Below, one piece after another: positions 54,387 to 63,150 of a stretch of DNA of 64,000 nt. Each line of letters opens with the position of its first letter. Within the stretch, counting starts at the first letter, position 1. Source of the stretch: Pirellulales bacterium (GTDB taxonomy: Bacteria; Planctomycetota; Planctomycetia; Pirellulales; JACPPG01); assembly GCA_036499395.1 (NCBI GenBank), contig DASYDW010000064.1:62001-126000 (forward strand), read 5' to 3'. The position numbers were made by a program, and so were the translations under genes. The notes below the pieces were generated by a model. That model was given only the letters and a program-made list of their open reading frames with translations, was not told the origin of the DNA and did no database searches.

Positions 54387-56138
54387 ATGGAATCGAACTA
54401 CGTGCTGCTGCTGAGCTTGATCGCGTTTCTACCGGCGGCAGGCGCCCTGGCGCTGATGCTGCCCGTGTTCTCGAACAAGCGACCCGATGCCATTCGCCTG
54501 TTCAGCCTGGTGGTTACGATTGCCGTGTTCGGGCTGACGGCCTGGATGGCGATCGACCGGCCGGCGGACGACGTCGAGAGCGCGCGCTTTCAAATCAGCC
54601 AGGCCGGAATGCAGGACACCTTCTCGCTCGATTGGATCAAGTCGTTCAACATCTACTATTACATGGGCGTTGACGGCATCAGCTTCACACTGGTGGTGTT
54701 GACATCGTTCGTCAGCTTGCTGTCGATGGCGGCCAGTTGGAACATCACCAAGCACGTGAAGGCCTATTGCATCCTGTTTCTGCTGCTCGAGACGGGCATG
54801 CTGGGCGTGTTTCTCTCGCTCGATTTCTTCCTGTTCTACGTGTTCTGGGAAGTCATGCTGCTGCCGATGTACTTCCTGATCGGCGTGTGGGGTGGTCCGC
54901 GTCGCGAATACGCTGCTATCAAGTTCTTTCTGTACACGCTGGTGGGCAGCGTGCTGATGCTGATCGCGATCTTGATGCTGTACTTCAACAGCGATCTAAA
55001 GTTGCTCAGCCCCGAGCAACTCGCCAAGGCGCACGTGCCCGAGAGCGTGATTACCGCTATCGCACAGGACGCCACAGCCCCGGCCCACACCTTCAATCTG
55101 CTGGCGCTGGCCGAGATTGGGCAATTGCCTGATTCGCCGTTTGATGGTGAGCTGTGGTTGGGCAAGTCGATTCAATGGTGGGCCTTCGTGCTCCTGTTCA
55201 TCGGCTTTGCCATTAAGGTGCCGATCGTGCCGGTACACACGTGGTTGCCTGATGCGCACGTCGAGGCGCCGACGCCGATTTCCATGATTCTGGCCGGCGT
55301 GCTTTTGAAAATGGGTGGCTACGGCATCATTCGCATCTGCTACCCGCTTTGCCCCGACGCCGGATACGAGCTGGCGTACGTTGTGTCCGGCATTGGCGTG
55401 TTGAGCATGGTCTACGGTGCCTTTGCCGCGATGGCGCAGAAAGACTTCAAGCGACTCGTCGCCTATAGCTCGGTCAGCCACATGGGCTATGTCATCCTGG
55501 GAATCGGCGTATGGAGTGCCTGGATCGGCACCGACTTTAACCCCGATTATTGGGCGCTGGGAATGAATGGCGCCATGTTCCAGATGATCGCCCACGGCAT
55601 CAGTTCGGCTGGCATGTTCTTTATGGTCGGCGTGATCTACGACCGCGTGCATCACCGCAACCTGGACGAATTCGGCGGCCTGTTCGCCAAGATGCCGGTG
55701 TACAGCGGCCTGGCCTTCGGCATTTTCTTTGCCGGCTTGGGACTGCCGGGCTTGTGTGGTTTCATCGGCGAAGTGTTCGTCACGCTTTCGGTCTGGTCGT
55801 TCAGCAAGACCTTGGCCGTGATCTCGGCCTCGGTCGTCGTGCTGACAGCCGGCTACATCCTGTGGACTCTGCAACGTGTCTATCTGGGCCCGGAATACAA
55901 GGGACCGCACCCCGAAGGTATTTACCCGATGACCCCGCGCGAGCTGGCCATTGCCGCCCCGCTGCTGGGCTTTGCCATCATCTTCGGCGTCTATCCGCAG
56001 GCCATCTTCCGGTACCTTACCCCCAGCGTGAACAAAGAGGTGGGTGAGTTGGCCGATTGGACTCGCAATGTAAAGCAACCGCGCATCGAGGCTGCCGAGG
56101 ATCTTTCGGAGTTGGCGTTGGCCGACGGGCAGCGATAG
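54387..56138 (+). CDS. nuoM: NADH-quinone oxidoreductase subunit M
   Basis: Proton-pumping subunit of 583 residues, about 14 helices. Glu155 in YVFWEVMLLP and Lys277 in FAIKVPIVPVHTWLPDAHVEAPTP are the conserved pump residues. A hydrophilic segment of about 55 residues (201-257, with QDATAPAHTFNLL) separates helices before the Lys helix, longer than usual. It starts with the ATG at 54387, 86 bp after nuoL. Confidence 0.96.
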   Translation: MESNYVLLLSLIAFLPAAGALALMLPVFSNKRPDAIRLFSLVVTIAVFGLTAWMAIDRPADDVESARFQISQAGMQDTFSLDWIKSFNIYYYMGVDGISFTLVVLTSFVSLLSMAASWNITKHVKAYCILFLLLETGMLGVFLSLDFFLFYVFWEVMLLPMYFLIGVWGGPRREYAAIKFFLYTLVGSVLMLIAILMLYFNSDLKLLSPEQLAKAHVPESVITAIAQDATAPAHTFNLLALAEIGQLPDSPFDGELWLGKSIQWWAFVLLFIGFAIKVPIVPVHTWLPDAHVEAPTPISMILAGVLLKMGGYGIIRICYPLCPDAGYELAYVVSGIGVLSMVYGAFAAMAQKDFKRLVAYSSVSHMGYVILGIGVWSAWIGTDFNPDYWALGMNGAMFQMIAHGISSAGMFFMVGVIYDRVHHRNLDEFGGLFAKMPVYSGLAFGIFFAGLGLPGLCGFIGEVFVTLSVWSFSKTLAVISASVVVLTAGYILWTLQRVYLGPEYKGPHPEGIYPMTPRELAIAAPLLGFAIIFGVYPQAIFRYLTPSVNKEVGELADWTRNVKQPRIEAAEDLSELALADGQR

Positions 56139-56258
56139 CGAGCCGACGCGGTCGGCGTTTAATTGAATCATAGTGTCAGGCGAAACCACGAGTGCCTCGC
56201 GGCTGGCGACGAATAACGCAGCAGTCCAGGCACGCTACGAGATAAGAAACGGTCAGCC

Positions 56259-58007
56259 GTGAATTTTCAGGAACTGGTCAATAATCTGCGACTCGACACG
56301 ATTGACGTGTCGCTACCCGGCTTCGGACCGGAGCTAGCGATCTGCGTCACGATCGTGCTCATGTTGCTCGGCCGCTTGCCAAGATTTCGCGTCGACGCGT
56401 TTTACGTCGCGCTCGCTGGTTCAGTGGCGGCGCTGGTGCTAGCCGCGCCGTGGCGCTATTTGGGAAGCGAGCCGATCACCGGCGGCAGCCCGTATCCCAC
56501 CGAAATCTTCACGGGCATGCTGCTGTTCGACGGATTCACGGTCTATTTCCGCTCGGTGCTGTTGATCTTCGCCGTGCTGTTTCTCGTGATGACGCGGCTC
56601 TCCGGCATTCCCGATTCCGAGGATGGCGCCGATTTCTACACGCTGATCCTCGGCGCGACCTTGGGCATGTGCATCATGGCCTCGGCGAATCATCTGTTGA
56701 TGATCTTCCTGGGGGTCGAGATGGCCAGTGTGCCGTCGTACGCTTTGGCCGGCATTCTGAAGGGTCGGCGGCAAAGCAGCGAAGCGGCTCTCAAGTATTC
56801 CGTGTTCGGCGCGGGCACGGCTGGCGTCATGTTGTACGGCATCAGCTTGCTGGCCGGCGCGACAGGTTCGGCCCATATGCCGACGATCGTTTCCCAGCTC
56901 ACATCGATGTCGGCCGAGGCTTTCGCTGAACGAGAAACGGTCCTGATGCTGGGGGGCTTGATGCTGGCCGTGGGGCTGGCGTTCAAGCTTTCGGCCGTAC
57001 CGTTTCATTTCTGGTGCCCCGACGTTTTCGAAGGAGCTAGCGCCGAAGTTGACGCTTTCCTATCGGTTGCGTCCAAGGCAGCCGCGATGGCATTGCTGAT
57101 TCGGGTCGGCATCGGTTTCGCCCACCAAGTTCACGAACAACCGGTCGCCTTGCAAACGCCGGCGGCCGAAGTTCGCCTCGTCGCGGCAGAGCGGGATGCG
57201 GCCCCTGGGCTCGGCGTTGCCAAGCAGCGCGATCTGTCGCTGGTCGATCCCAGGCTGGATGCGAAGAATTTGCCGAATTTCGGTCTCATCGCGGACGTTG
57301 AATCGCCCAGCGTGCTTGAGCGCAGCCGGGATTACATCGTCGGCATCATTGCCTTTCTCGCGGCCATCACTTGCACGTTCGGTAACCTGGCCGCTTACGC
57401 GCAGACCAATATCAAGCGGCTGTTCGCCTATTCGACAATCGCGCACGCCGGCTACATGATGATGCCCGCCGCGGCCGCGGTCGCCTTGATCGGCCGCGAT
57501 TCGGCCATGGCCGAAAAGAGTGTCGCTGCGTTGGCCTTTTACGTCGCGACTTACCTGTTTATGAACTTGGGGGCCTTTGCCGTCGTGGCCTTCCTGCGTA
57601 ATGCGATGCGTAGCGAAGAGATCAAGGACTACGCCGGGCTGATTCGTACGTCGCCGGGTCTGGTGGTTTGCTTCTCGATCATTCTGATCAGCCTGGTCGG
57701 CTTACCGTTCTTCAGCGGCTTCATCGCCAAATGGCTGGCGTTTTACTCGCTGGTGCCTGCCAAGCTGTACTGGCTATTGGTCGTGGGTGGTTTGAACACC
57801 GCGATCAGCCTGTTCTATTACTTGCGGATCATCAAGACGATGACCATGGATGCCGAGCCGGAGGACCGTTTGCCGGTCGACTTTTCGATGGTCTCGGCCG
57901 AAGGGGCGTTCGTGGCCCTGGTCACGGTGCCCGTTGTCGTATTAGGCGTCGCTTGGGATCCCCTTTATCAATGGGCCGCGGCAGCCAGCCATCAACTGCT
58001 GAATTAA
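56259..58007 (+). CDS. nuoN: NADH-quinone oxidoreductase subunit N, with an insertion
   Basis: Proton-pumping subunit of 582 residues. Conserved: LLMIFLGVEMASVPSYALAG (Glu154), ALKYSVFGAGTAGVMLYG, FKLSAVPFHFWCPDVFEGA (Lys/His). A charged stretch of about 70 residues (288-356, between GIGFAHQVHEQ and RDYIVG) interrupts the usual short loop. GTG start at 56259, 120 bp after nuoM. The last nuo gene of the set; a ferritin-like gene follows after 19 bp. Confidence 0.95.
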   Translation: MNFQELVNNLRLDTIDVSLPGFGPELAICVTIVLMLLGRLPRFRVDAFYVALAGSVAALVLAAPWRYLGSEPITGGSPYPTEIFTGMLLFDGFTVYFRSVLLIFAVLFLVMTRLSGIPDSEDGADFYTLILGATLGMCIMASANHLLMIFLGVEMASVPSYALAGILKGRRQSSEAALKYSVFGAGTAGVMLYGISLLAGATGSAHMPTIVSQLTSMSAEAFAERETVLMLGGLMLAVGLAFKLSAVPFHFWCPDVFEGASAEVDAFLSVASKAAAMALLIRVGIGFAHQVHEQPVALQTPAAEVRLVAAERDAAPGLGVAKQRDLSLVDPRLDAKNLPNFGLIADVESPSVLERSRDYIVGIIAFLAAITCTFGNLAAYAQTNIKRLFAYSTIAHAGYMMMPAAAAVALIGRDSAMAEKSVAALAFYVATYLFMNLGAFAVVAFLRNAMRSEEIKDYAGLIRTSPGLVVCFSIILISLVGLPFFSGFIAKWLAFYSLVPAKLYWLLVVGGLNTAISLFYYLRIIKTMTMDAEPEDRLPVDFSMVSAEGAFVALVTVPVVVLGVAWDPLYQWAAAASHQLLN

Positions 58008-58026
58008 GAACTCGATCAAGGAATTC

Positions 58027-58455
58027 ATGGCTCGCTCGAAAACTATCGACCTGTTGAATCAGTTGCTTGCGATCGAGAATCGCACGCTGCCTACGTATCT
58101 GGCCGACGCTTGTCCCTGGACTCATCCAGGCGACGAATCGGCAACAACGGCCCTGACGCACATCCTGGCCGATCAACAAGCGATGGTCGGCCGACTCGGC
58201 GAATTGATCGACGCGCGGGGTGGACGGATCGACCGTGGTTCCTTTCCGATGGAATACACGGACATGAACCTGCTGTCGCTCGATTTCCTGCTCTTGGAGT
58301 TGGTCCGCTGTCAGAAACGCGACCTCGTCGATATTGAGCGGATCGTGGCCGGCCTGGGCACCGATCGCGAGGCACGCGAATTGGCCGAAGAGGTCCTGGG
58401 AAGCGAGCGCGCTCATCTCGAGGCACTTGAGGATCTGCTTAAGCAGCCTACGTAA
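58027..58455 (+). CDS. Small ferritin-like four-helix protein
   Basis: All-helical protein of 142 residues that starts 19 bp after nuoN with AAGGA upstream, so it is likely in the operon. Helices 1 and 4 carry candidate metal ligands: AIENR near residue 17 and ExxH in SERAHLE near residue 130; Glu and Asp also occur in LLLELVRCQKRD and VDIERIV. The pattern is like ferritin/bacterioferritin-type bundles, but full diiron sets cannot be confirmed. Possible roles are iron handling for Fe-S assembly of complex I, or a structural protein. Moderate confidence. Confidence 0.6.
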   Translation: MARSKTIDLLNQLLAIENRTLPTYLADACPWTHPGDESATTALTHILADQQAMVGRLGELIDARGGRIDRGSFPMEYTDMNLLSLDFLLLELVRCQKRDLVDIERIVAGLGTDREARELAEEVLGSERAHLEALEDLLKQPT

Positions 58456-58566
58456 TTTCCGCGAGAAACCGCGACTAGCGGCGCAATTTCCGCGACGTAA
58501 CCTTCGCGGACGTGTACTACTTGCCAATCGCTTCATGGAAAGCGCGTTTCTCGGTAGAAAATCGTG

Positions 58567-59343
58567 ATGCGTCTCGTCGACTCCCATGCGCATCTGAACC
58601 AGCCCGAGTTCGACGTCGATCGCGACGACGTCATCGCGCGAGCTCGAACTGCCGGTGTCGCGCAGATCGTCACCGTGGGTTACAGCCTCGTCTCCAGCCG
58701 GCAGAGTATCGAGATTGCCGCGCGCTATCCCGGCGTATTCGCCGCCGTAGGCATTCAGCCCAACGATACGATTCATGCCGCGGCCGACGATTGGGATCAA
58801 ATCGTGGCGATCGCCAGCGCGTCAGGCGTGGTGGCTGTGGGCGAAACGGGGCTCGATCGTTACTGGGATACGTCGCCGCTACCACTACAGCAGGACTATT
58901 TTGACCGGCATCTGCGGCTCTCTCAAAAAATGGAGCTGCCGTTCATCGTGCATACCCGGGAGAGCGACGCCGAAGTCCTCGAAATGTTGCGGGCCGCGCG
59001 GCAACGTGGCAGCCTGTCGGGCGTGATGCATTCGTTCACCGGCACGGCCGAGACCGCGGCCGAATGCGTCGCACTGGGGCTGTACATCAGCTTCGCCGGG
59101 ATGGTGACATTCAAGAAGTCCGACGCGCTGCGGGCCGTGGCGGCAACGGTGCCTGCGGACCGCATCCTGATTGAGACCGATTCACCCTATCTGTCGCCGC
59201 ATCCACTGCGCGGCAAGCGGAACGAACCGGCCCACGTCCGCCACACAGCGGAATGCCTGGCCGCGGCGCGCGGTGTCGATGCCACGGAATTTGCCGAGCA
59301 GACGACGGCCAACGCCCGGGCGCTATTTCGCCTGCCAACTTGA
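58567..59343 (+). CDS. tatD: TatD-family metal-dependent hydrolase
   Basis: TIM-barrel DNase-type hydrolase of 258 residues. All metal residues are seen: DSHAHLNQ (His-x-His), GETGLDRYWD (Glu), VHTRES (His), MHSFTG (His) and ETDSPYLSP (Asp). Members are 3'-5' DNA exonucleases or D-aminoacyl-tRNA-type hydrolases involved in nucleic acid repair. A GTG directly precedes the ATG at 58567; the ATG is used. It is convergent with pheA. Confidence 0.93.
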   Translation: MRLVDSHAHLNQPEFDVDRDDVIARARTAGVAQIVTVGYSLVSSRQSIEIAARYPGVFAAVGIQPNDTIHAAADDWDQIVAIASASGVVAVGETGLDRYWDTSPLPLQQDYFDRHLRLSQKMELPFIVHTRESDAEVLEMLRAARQRGSLSGVMHSFTGTAETAAECVALGLYISFAGMVTFKKSDALRAVAATVPADRILIETDSPYLSPHPLRGKRNEPAHVRHTAECLAAARGVDATEFAEQTTANARALFRLPT

Positions 59344-59377
59344 GACCCGAGTTCTCATCCTCGACGTCGAACTGACG

Positions 59378-60505
59378 TTAGCCGACTGGCTGCGTCTGTG
59401 GGCACGAGCCGAGGATTTCCAGCCGTTGGGTTTTCTTTCGCAGGGCCGCGAGCGCCCGGCGCACCTTCAAGTCGGTCTCGTGCCCGTCAAATTCGACGAA
59501 GAACAGATACTCGCCATGAGCGATCGGAAACGATTCGATCCAAGTCAGATTCAGCCGGTTGCGTTTGAAGATCGTGATCGCCTCGGCCAGCGAACCTGGC
59601 TGATGCGCGATCTGGAACATGGCGGCGGTCTTATCACGGCCTGAGCGGGCCGCGGCATCAGCCCCGATCACCGCGAAGCGCGTGATGTTGTCGTGCTTGT
59701 CTTCGATCCCCTCGGCCAGCACGTCCAGGCCATAATGCGTGGCGGCTTCGCGGCTGGCGATGGCGGCGGTGCCCGGCTTTTCCAGGGCCAATTGCACGGC
59801 GGCGGTGGTGCTCGTCACCTCGACGGTGCGCGCCGCCGGCAAGTGCTTTGTCAGCCAGTTTCGGCATTGCGAAAAGGGTTGCGACTTGCTGTATACCTCG
59901 ACGATCTCGCTGCGCGGCCCGCGGCCCATCAAGGTGTGCCGAATGCGCAGCTGCACCTCGCCGCAGATTCTTACCCGCAGCCGGGTGAACATGTCGAGCG
60001 TGTCGGCAATGCGCCCGTCCGTTGAATTCTCGATCGGCACCAGCCCATAATCGGCCTGCTGGCTGTTGACCTCTTCGAACACGGCGGCGATCGTGCCCAC
60101 GGGCACTAGTTCGACACTCTGCCCAAAGCGGTGCAATGTGGCCAGGTGGCTGTACGTATAGAACGGACCGAGAAAGGCGACTCGCAATTGCTTAGTAAGT
60201 TGACGCGAGCCACTAAGGATCTCGCGAAAAACGCCACGCACGCTGTCCGGTGATAAGGGCCCTTTGTTGTTTTCGACCGCGGCCTTGAGTGCGACGTCGT
60301 CCCGGCCGGGCGTGAATACCGACGAACTCTCGTTACCGGACTTGTCCGCTTCAGCTTCGGCCAGCGAGCGCGCGAGCGATGCCCGGGCATTGATCTGCGT
60401 CAAAAGCTCGCGATCAGCCCGGTCGAGCGCCGTGCGCAGCTCGACCACCGTACGGTTTTTCGTCGCACGCGTGCGCGATTCGGATTTCGGGTTCTCTTTT
60501 CCCAC
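59378..60505 (-). CDS. pheA: Chorismate mutase/prephenate dehydratase (P-protein)
   Basis: Phenylalanine biosynthesis enzyme of 375 residues. The N-terminal AroQ-type helical domain (about 18-105, ELRTALDRADRELLTQINAR) is followed by prephenate dehydratase (about 106-285, VAFLGPFYTYSHLA, VPIENSTDGRIADTLD, TSTTAAVQLA) and a C-terminal ACT domain with GSLAEAITIFKRNRLNLTWIESFP, the Phe-binding ESRP region. GTG start at 60505. It is on the strand opposite to tatD and dnaK and is transcribed alone. Confidence 0.95.
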   Translation of the reverse strand: MGKENPKSESRTRATKNRTVVELRTALDRADRELLTQINARASLARSLAEAEADKSGNESSSVFTPGRDDVALKAAVENNKGPLSPDSVRGVFREILSGSRQLTKQLRVAFLGPFYTYSHLATLHRFGQSVELVPVGTIAAVFEEVNSQQADYGLVPIENSTDGRIADTLDMFTRLRVRICGEVQLRIRHTLMGRGPRSEIVEVYSKSQPFSQCRNWLTKHLPAARTVEVTSTTAAVQLALEKPGTAAIASREAATHYGLDVLAEGIEDKHDNITRFAVIGADAAARSGRDKTAAMFQIAHQPGSLAEAITIFKRNRLNLTWIESFPIAHGEYLFFVEFDGHETDLKVRRALAALRKKTQRLEILGSCPQTQPVG

Positions 60506-60773
60506 GAGTCGTATGTCCGTCTGAGCCTGAGTTCGTACGCGAGCGGGCCCTAATGTAGCTGACGTTTGTATTGATGTCGTTGAGCCCGGATATCTGTTGG
60601 GATGATGCGCCTATGCCATGAGGAGTTCACTGCGGCTCGGAAGGGGCATCGCAAATCCAGGTTCCGACAAACTGTCGCTTGGTGGTCAAAGGGTCGGTCA
60701 TAATAGAATTCCGATGCCAAGGTCGCTTCCCTCCAAGGGTACGACCGAATTCGTCGACTGCCACTTTGGCAGG

Positions 60774-60811
60774 GCCAGAATCGTAACTTTTCAGGGACTG
60801 GTCATTCTGGC
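60774..60811. promoter_or_regulatory. Inverted repeat upstream of the sigma-54 site
   Basis: GCCAGAAT (60774-60781) and ATTCTGGC (60804-60811), perfect eight-base arms, 22 bases apart. It is centred about 150 bp before the predicted start of transcription, the distance at which enhancer-binding activators of sigma-54 usually bind. Role inferred. Confidence 0.4.
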
Positions 60812-60918
60812 AGATAGGGAAATCCCGGTGCTGCCTGACGGCTCAAAACTTGCCGTGCTCCCTCGCCATAACTAAATGCGATTTATAGTGTTATGATTTG
60901 GGCGGTTCAAAACCACCC

Positions 60919-60934
60919 CGGCACGATCTTTGCT
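60919..60934 (+). promoter_or_regulatory. Near-consensus sigma-54 (RpoN) promoter of dnaK
   Basis: CGGCACGATCTTTGCT matches 15 of 16 positions of TGGCACGRNNNTTGCW, including the invariant GG (-24) and GC (-12) at correct spacing. The start of transcription would be near 60945, about 205 bases before dnaK. Confidence 0.65.
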
Positions 60935-61100
60935 TAAAAGGAATAGCGAGGTCGCGAACCGCGTTCTCCGACAAATCCTTCGAGCGGGGTTCAACTTTTC
61001 TGGAGTTTGCCGCTCAACTCAAAAACCGCTGCGGCGTAATAAAACAGACGAAACGGCAATCGAAGCTTTTAAAGCAACCAATAAAACATCACTCCGCATT

Positions 61101-61120
61101 CATCTCTCAGTTGAGAGATG
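61101..61120. promoter_or_regulatory. Palindrome just upstream of dnaK
   Basis: CATCTCTCA-GT-TGAGAGATG: perfect nine-base arms with a two-base centre, 31 bases before the dnaK start codon. It may be an operator or a hairpin in the mRNA leader. It is unlike CIRCE. A ribosome site (CAGGAG) follows it. Confidence 0.55.
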
Positions 61121-61151
61121 AACGCGAAACAGGTTTCAGGAGCAAAATTCC

Positions 61152-63053
61152 ATGGCACAAGGCGAAAAGATCATCGGGATCGACCTGGGCACCACCAACT
61201 CTGTGGTGGCGGTCATGGAGGGAGGCGATCCGAAGGTCATTCCGAATCAAGAAGGCAATCGACTCACGCCCAGTGTGGTCGCATTCACCGATAAAGGCGA
61301 TGTGCTGGTTGGCGAGCCCGCACGCCGCCAAGCCGTCACGAATCCGACGCGCACGGTTTACTCGATCAAGCGATTCATGGGCCGCCGCCACGGCGAGGTA
61401 GCCGCTGAAGAGAAGCTGGTTCCTTACACCGTGACCGGCGGGCCACAAGATTACGTGAAGGTAGAGATCGGCGACAAGGAGTTCACACCGCCCGAAATCT
61501 CGGCCAAGATTCTGCGAAAGTTGAAAGAGTCGGCCGAGGCTTATCTGGGCCACAAAGTGAACAAGGCCGTGATCACGGTGCCGGCGTACTTCAACGACGC
61601 CCAACGACAGGCGACCAAGGATGCCGGCCAGATCGCAGGCCTGGAAGTGGCGCGCATCATCAACGAGCCGACGGCCGCCTCGCTGGCCTATGGGCTGGAT
61701 AAGAAAGAGGCGCAGAAAATCGTCGTGTTCGACCTCGGTGGTGGTACGTTCGACGTCTCGGCGCTGGAAGTCGCGGAGGGTGTTTTCCGCGTAATCAGCA
61801 CCAACGGCGATACGCACCTCGGAGGCGACGACTTCGACTTCACCTTGCTGAATTACGTCGCGGACGAATTCAAAAAGGATCAGGGCATCGACCTGCGCAA
61901 GGACAAGATGGCTCTGCAACGTCTGCAGGAGGCCTGCGAAAAAGCAAAAAAGGAACTGAGCTCGGCCGCTTCGACCGATCTGAATCTGCCGTTCATCACG
62001 GCCGACGCCAGCGGTCCTAAGCATTTGCAAATGAACATTACCCGAGCGAAGTTCGAGCAACTGGTCGATCCCTTGATCGAGCGTTGCCGCGGACCCGTGA
62101 TGCGAGCGTTGGAAGACGCGAAGATGAGCCCCAAGGATATCGACGAGGTGGTACTTGTCGGTGGCTCGACGCGCATCCCCAAGGTGCAGGAGCTGGTCCA
62201 CAAAATCTTCGGTAAGGAACCGCACAAGGGTGTGAATCCCGACGAGGTCGTGGCCATTGGCGCCGCGATTCAAGGTGGTGTGCTGGCCGGTGAAGTGCAG
62301 GACGTGCTGCTGTTGGATGTGACGCCGCTGTCGCTGGGCATCGAAACCCTGGGCGGCATCATGACCAAGCTCGTCGAGCGGAATACCACGATTCCGACCG
62401 AGCGGAAGCAAACCTTCAGTACGGCGGACGACAACCAGACGGCCGTCACGGTGCGTGTATTCCAAGGCGAACGCGAAATGGCAAACGACAATCGTTTGCT
62501 GGCCCAGTTCAACTTGGAGGGGATCGCTTCACAGCCTCGCGGGGTGCCACAGATCGAGGTCAAGTTCGATATCGATGCCAACGGCATCCTCAATGTCGCG
62601 GCCAAGGACCTTGGCACCGGCAAGGAGCAAACAGTTCGCATCGAGAAGTCGAGCGGATTGTCGAAGGACGAAATCGACAAGATGACCCGTGACGCCGAGG
62701 CCCACGCTTCGGAAGACAAGCACAAACGGGAGTTGGCCGAAGCCCGCAATCAGGCCGAGTCGCTGTGCTTCCAGGTCGAAAAGCTGGTCAAGGAGAACGA
62801 GACGAAGCTCAGCGGCGCGGACAAGAAACCGCTCGAGGACTCCATCGCCAAGACCCGCGAAGCGGCCAAGGGTTCGGACGTGGACTCGATCAAAACCGCG
62901 ATCAGCGAGCTCGAGGCGGCATTCCACGCTGTTGGCAAGGTGTTGCACGAGGCGGCCACCGCCTCGCCTGGCGACACGGCTGCTACCGACGGAGCGAAGA
63001 AAACCGGCGGCGATGAAGAGGCGATCGACGCCGAGTTCGAAGTGAAGGAATAA
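61152..63053 (+). CDS. dnaK: Chaperone DnaK (Hsp70)
   Basis: ATP-driven cytoplasmic chaperone of 633 residues. [33 protein letters not shown] and [14 protein letters not shown] are the three Hsp70 signatures; the substrate domain has [14 protein letters not shown], and the acidic C-terminus ends DAEFEVKE. The ATG at 61152 has a GGAG upstream. grpE and dnaJ are not adjacent; clpB follows after 97 bp, which fits a disaggregation pair. Confidence 0.97.
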   Translation: MAQGEKIIGIDLGTTNSVVAVMEGGDPKVIPNQEGNRLTPSVVAFTDKGDVLVGEPARRQAVTNPTRTVYSIKRFMGRRHGEVAAEEKLVPYTVTGGPQDYVKVEIGDKEFTPPEISAKILRKLKESAEAYLGHKVNKAVITVPAYFNDAQRQATKDAGQIAGLEVARIINEPTAASLAYGLDKKEAQKIVVFDLGGGTFDVSALEVAEGVFRVISTNGDTHLGGDDFDFTLLNYVADEFKKDQGIDLRKDKMALQRLQEACEKAKKELSSAASTDLNLPFITADASGPKHLQMNITRAKFEQLVDPLIERCRGPVMRALEDAKMSPKDIDEVVLVGGSTRIPKVQELVHKIFGKEPHKGVNPDEVVAIGAAIQGGVLAGEVQDVLLLDVTPLSLGIETLGGIMTKLVERNTTIPTERKQTFSTADDNQTAVTVRVFQGEREMANDNRLLAQFNLEGIASQPRGVPQIEVKFDIDANGILNVAAKDLGTGKEQTVRIEKSSGLSKDEIDKMTRDAEAHASEDKHKRELAEARNQAESLCFQVEKLVKENETKLSGADKKPLEDSIAKTREAAKGSDVDSIKTAISELEAAFHAVGKVLHEAATASPGDTAATDGAKKTGGDEEAIDAEFEVKE

Positions 63054-63084
63054 GGCTTTCGGCCGAGCCCAATCTAATGCACGG

Positions 63085-63116
63085 CGGCCGGCAGGTTCCT
63101 CGCGAACTGCCGGCCG
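63085..63116 (+). terminator. Hairpin between dnaK and clpB
   Basis: CGGCCGGCAG (63085-63094) and CTGCCGGCCG (63107-63116) form a perfect ten-base stem, and inner bases can extend it by four more pairs with one bulge. No T tract follows, so it is more likely an mRNA stability or partial-termination element than a full terminator. Confidence 0.4.
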
Positions 63117-63150
63117 CGGTCGTTATCAGGCCGAGAAAGAAGACATATAC

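Larger units (their letters stand above)
60506..61151. other. 646-bp intergenic region upstream of dnaK
   Basis: Divergent promoter region of pheA (left) and dnaK (right). It contains an inverted repeat, a sigma-54-type promoter and a palindrome listed separately. No gene is called: the frame at 60618-60875 has no domain and no ribosome site. Confidence 0.5.

Noticed and set aside
60618..60875. 85-codon frame upstream of dnaK
   Set aside because: No domain or ribosome site, and it overlaps the inverted repeat and regulatory region.
61050..61151. CIRCE element for HrcA control of dnaK
   Set aside because: No TTAGCACTC-N9-GAGTGCTAA is present; the palindrome there has a different sequence.
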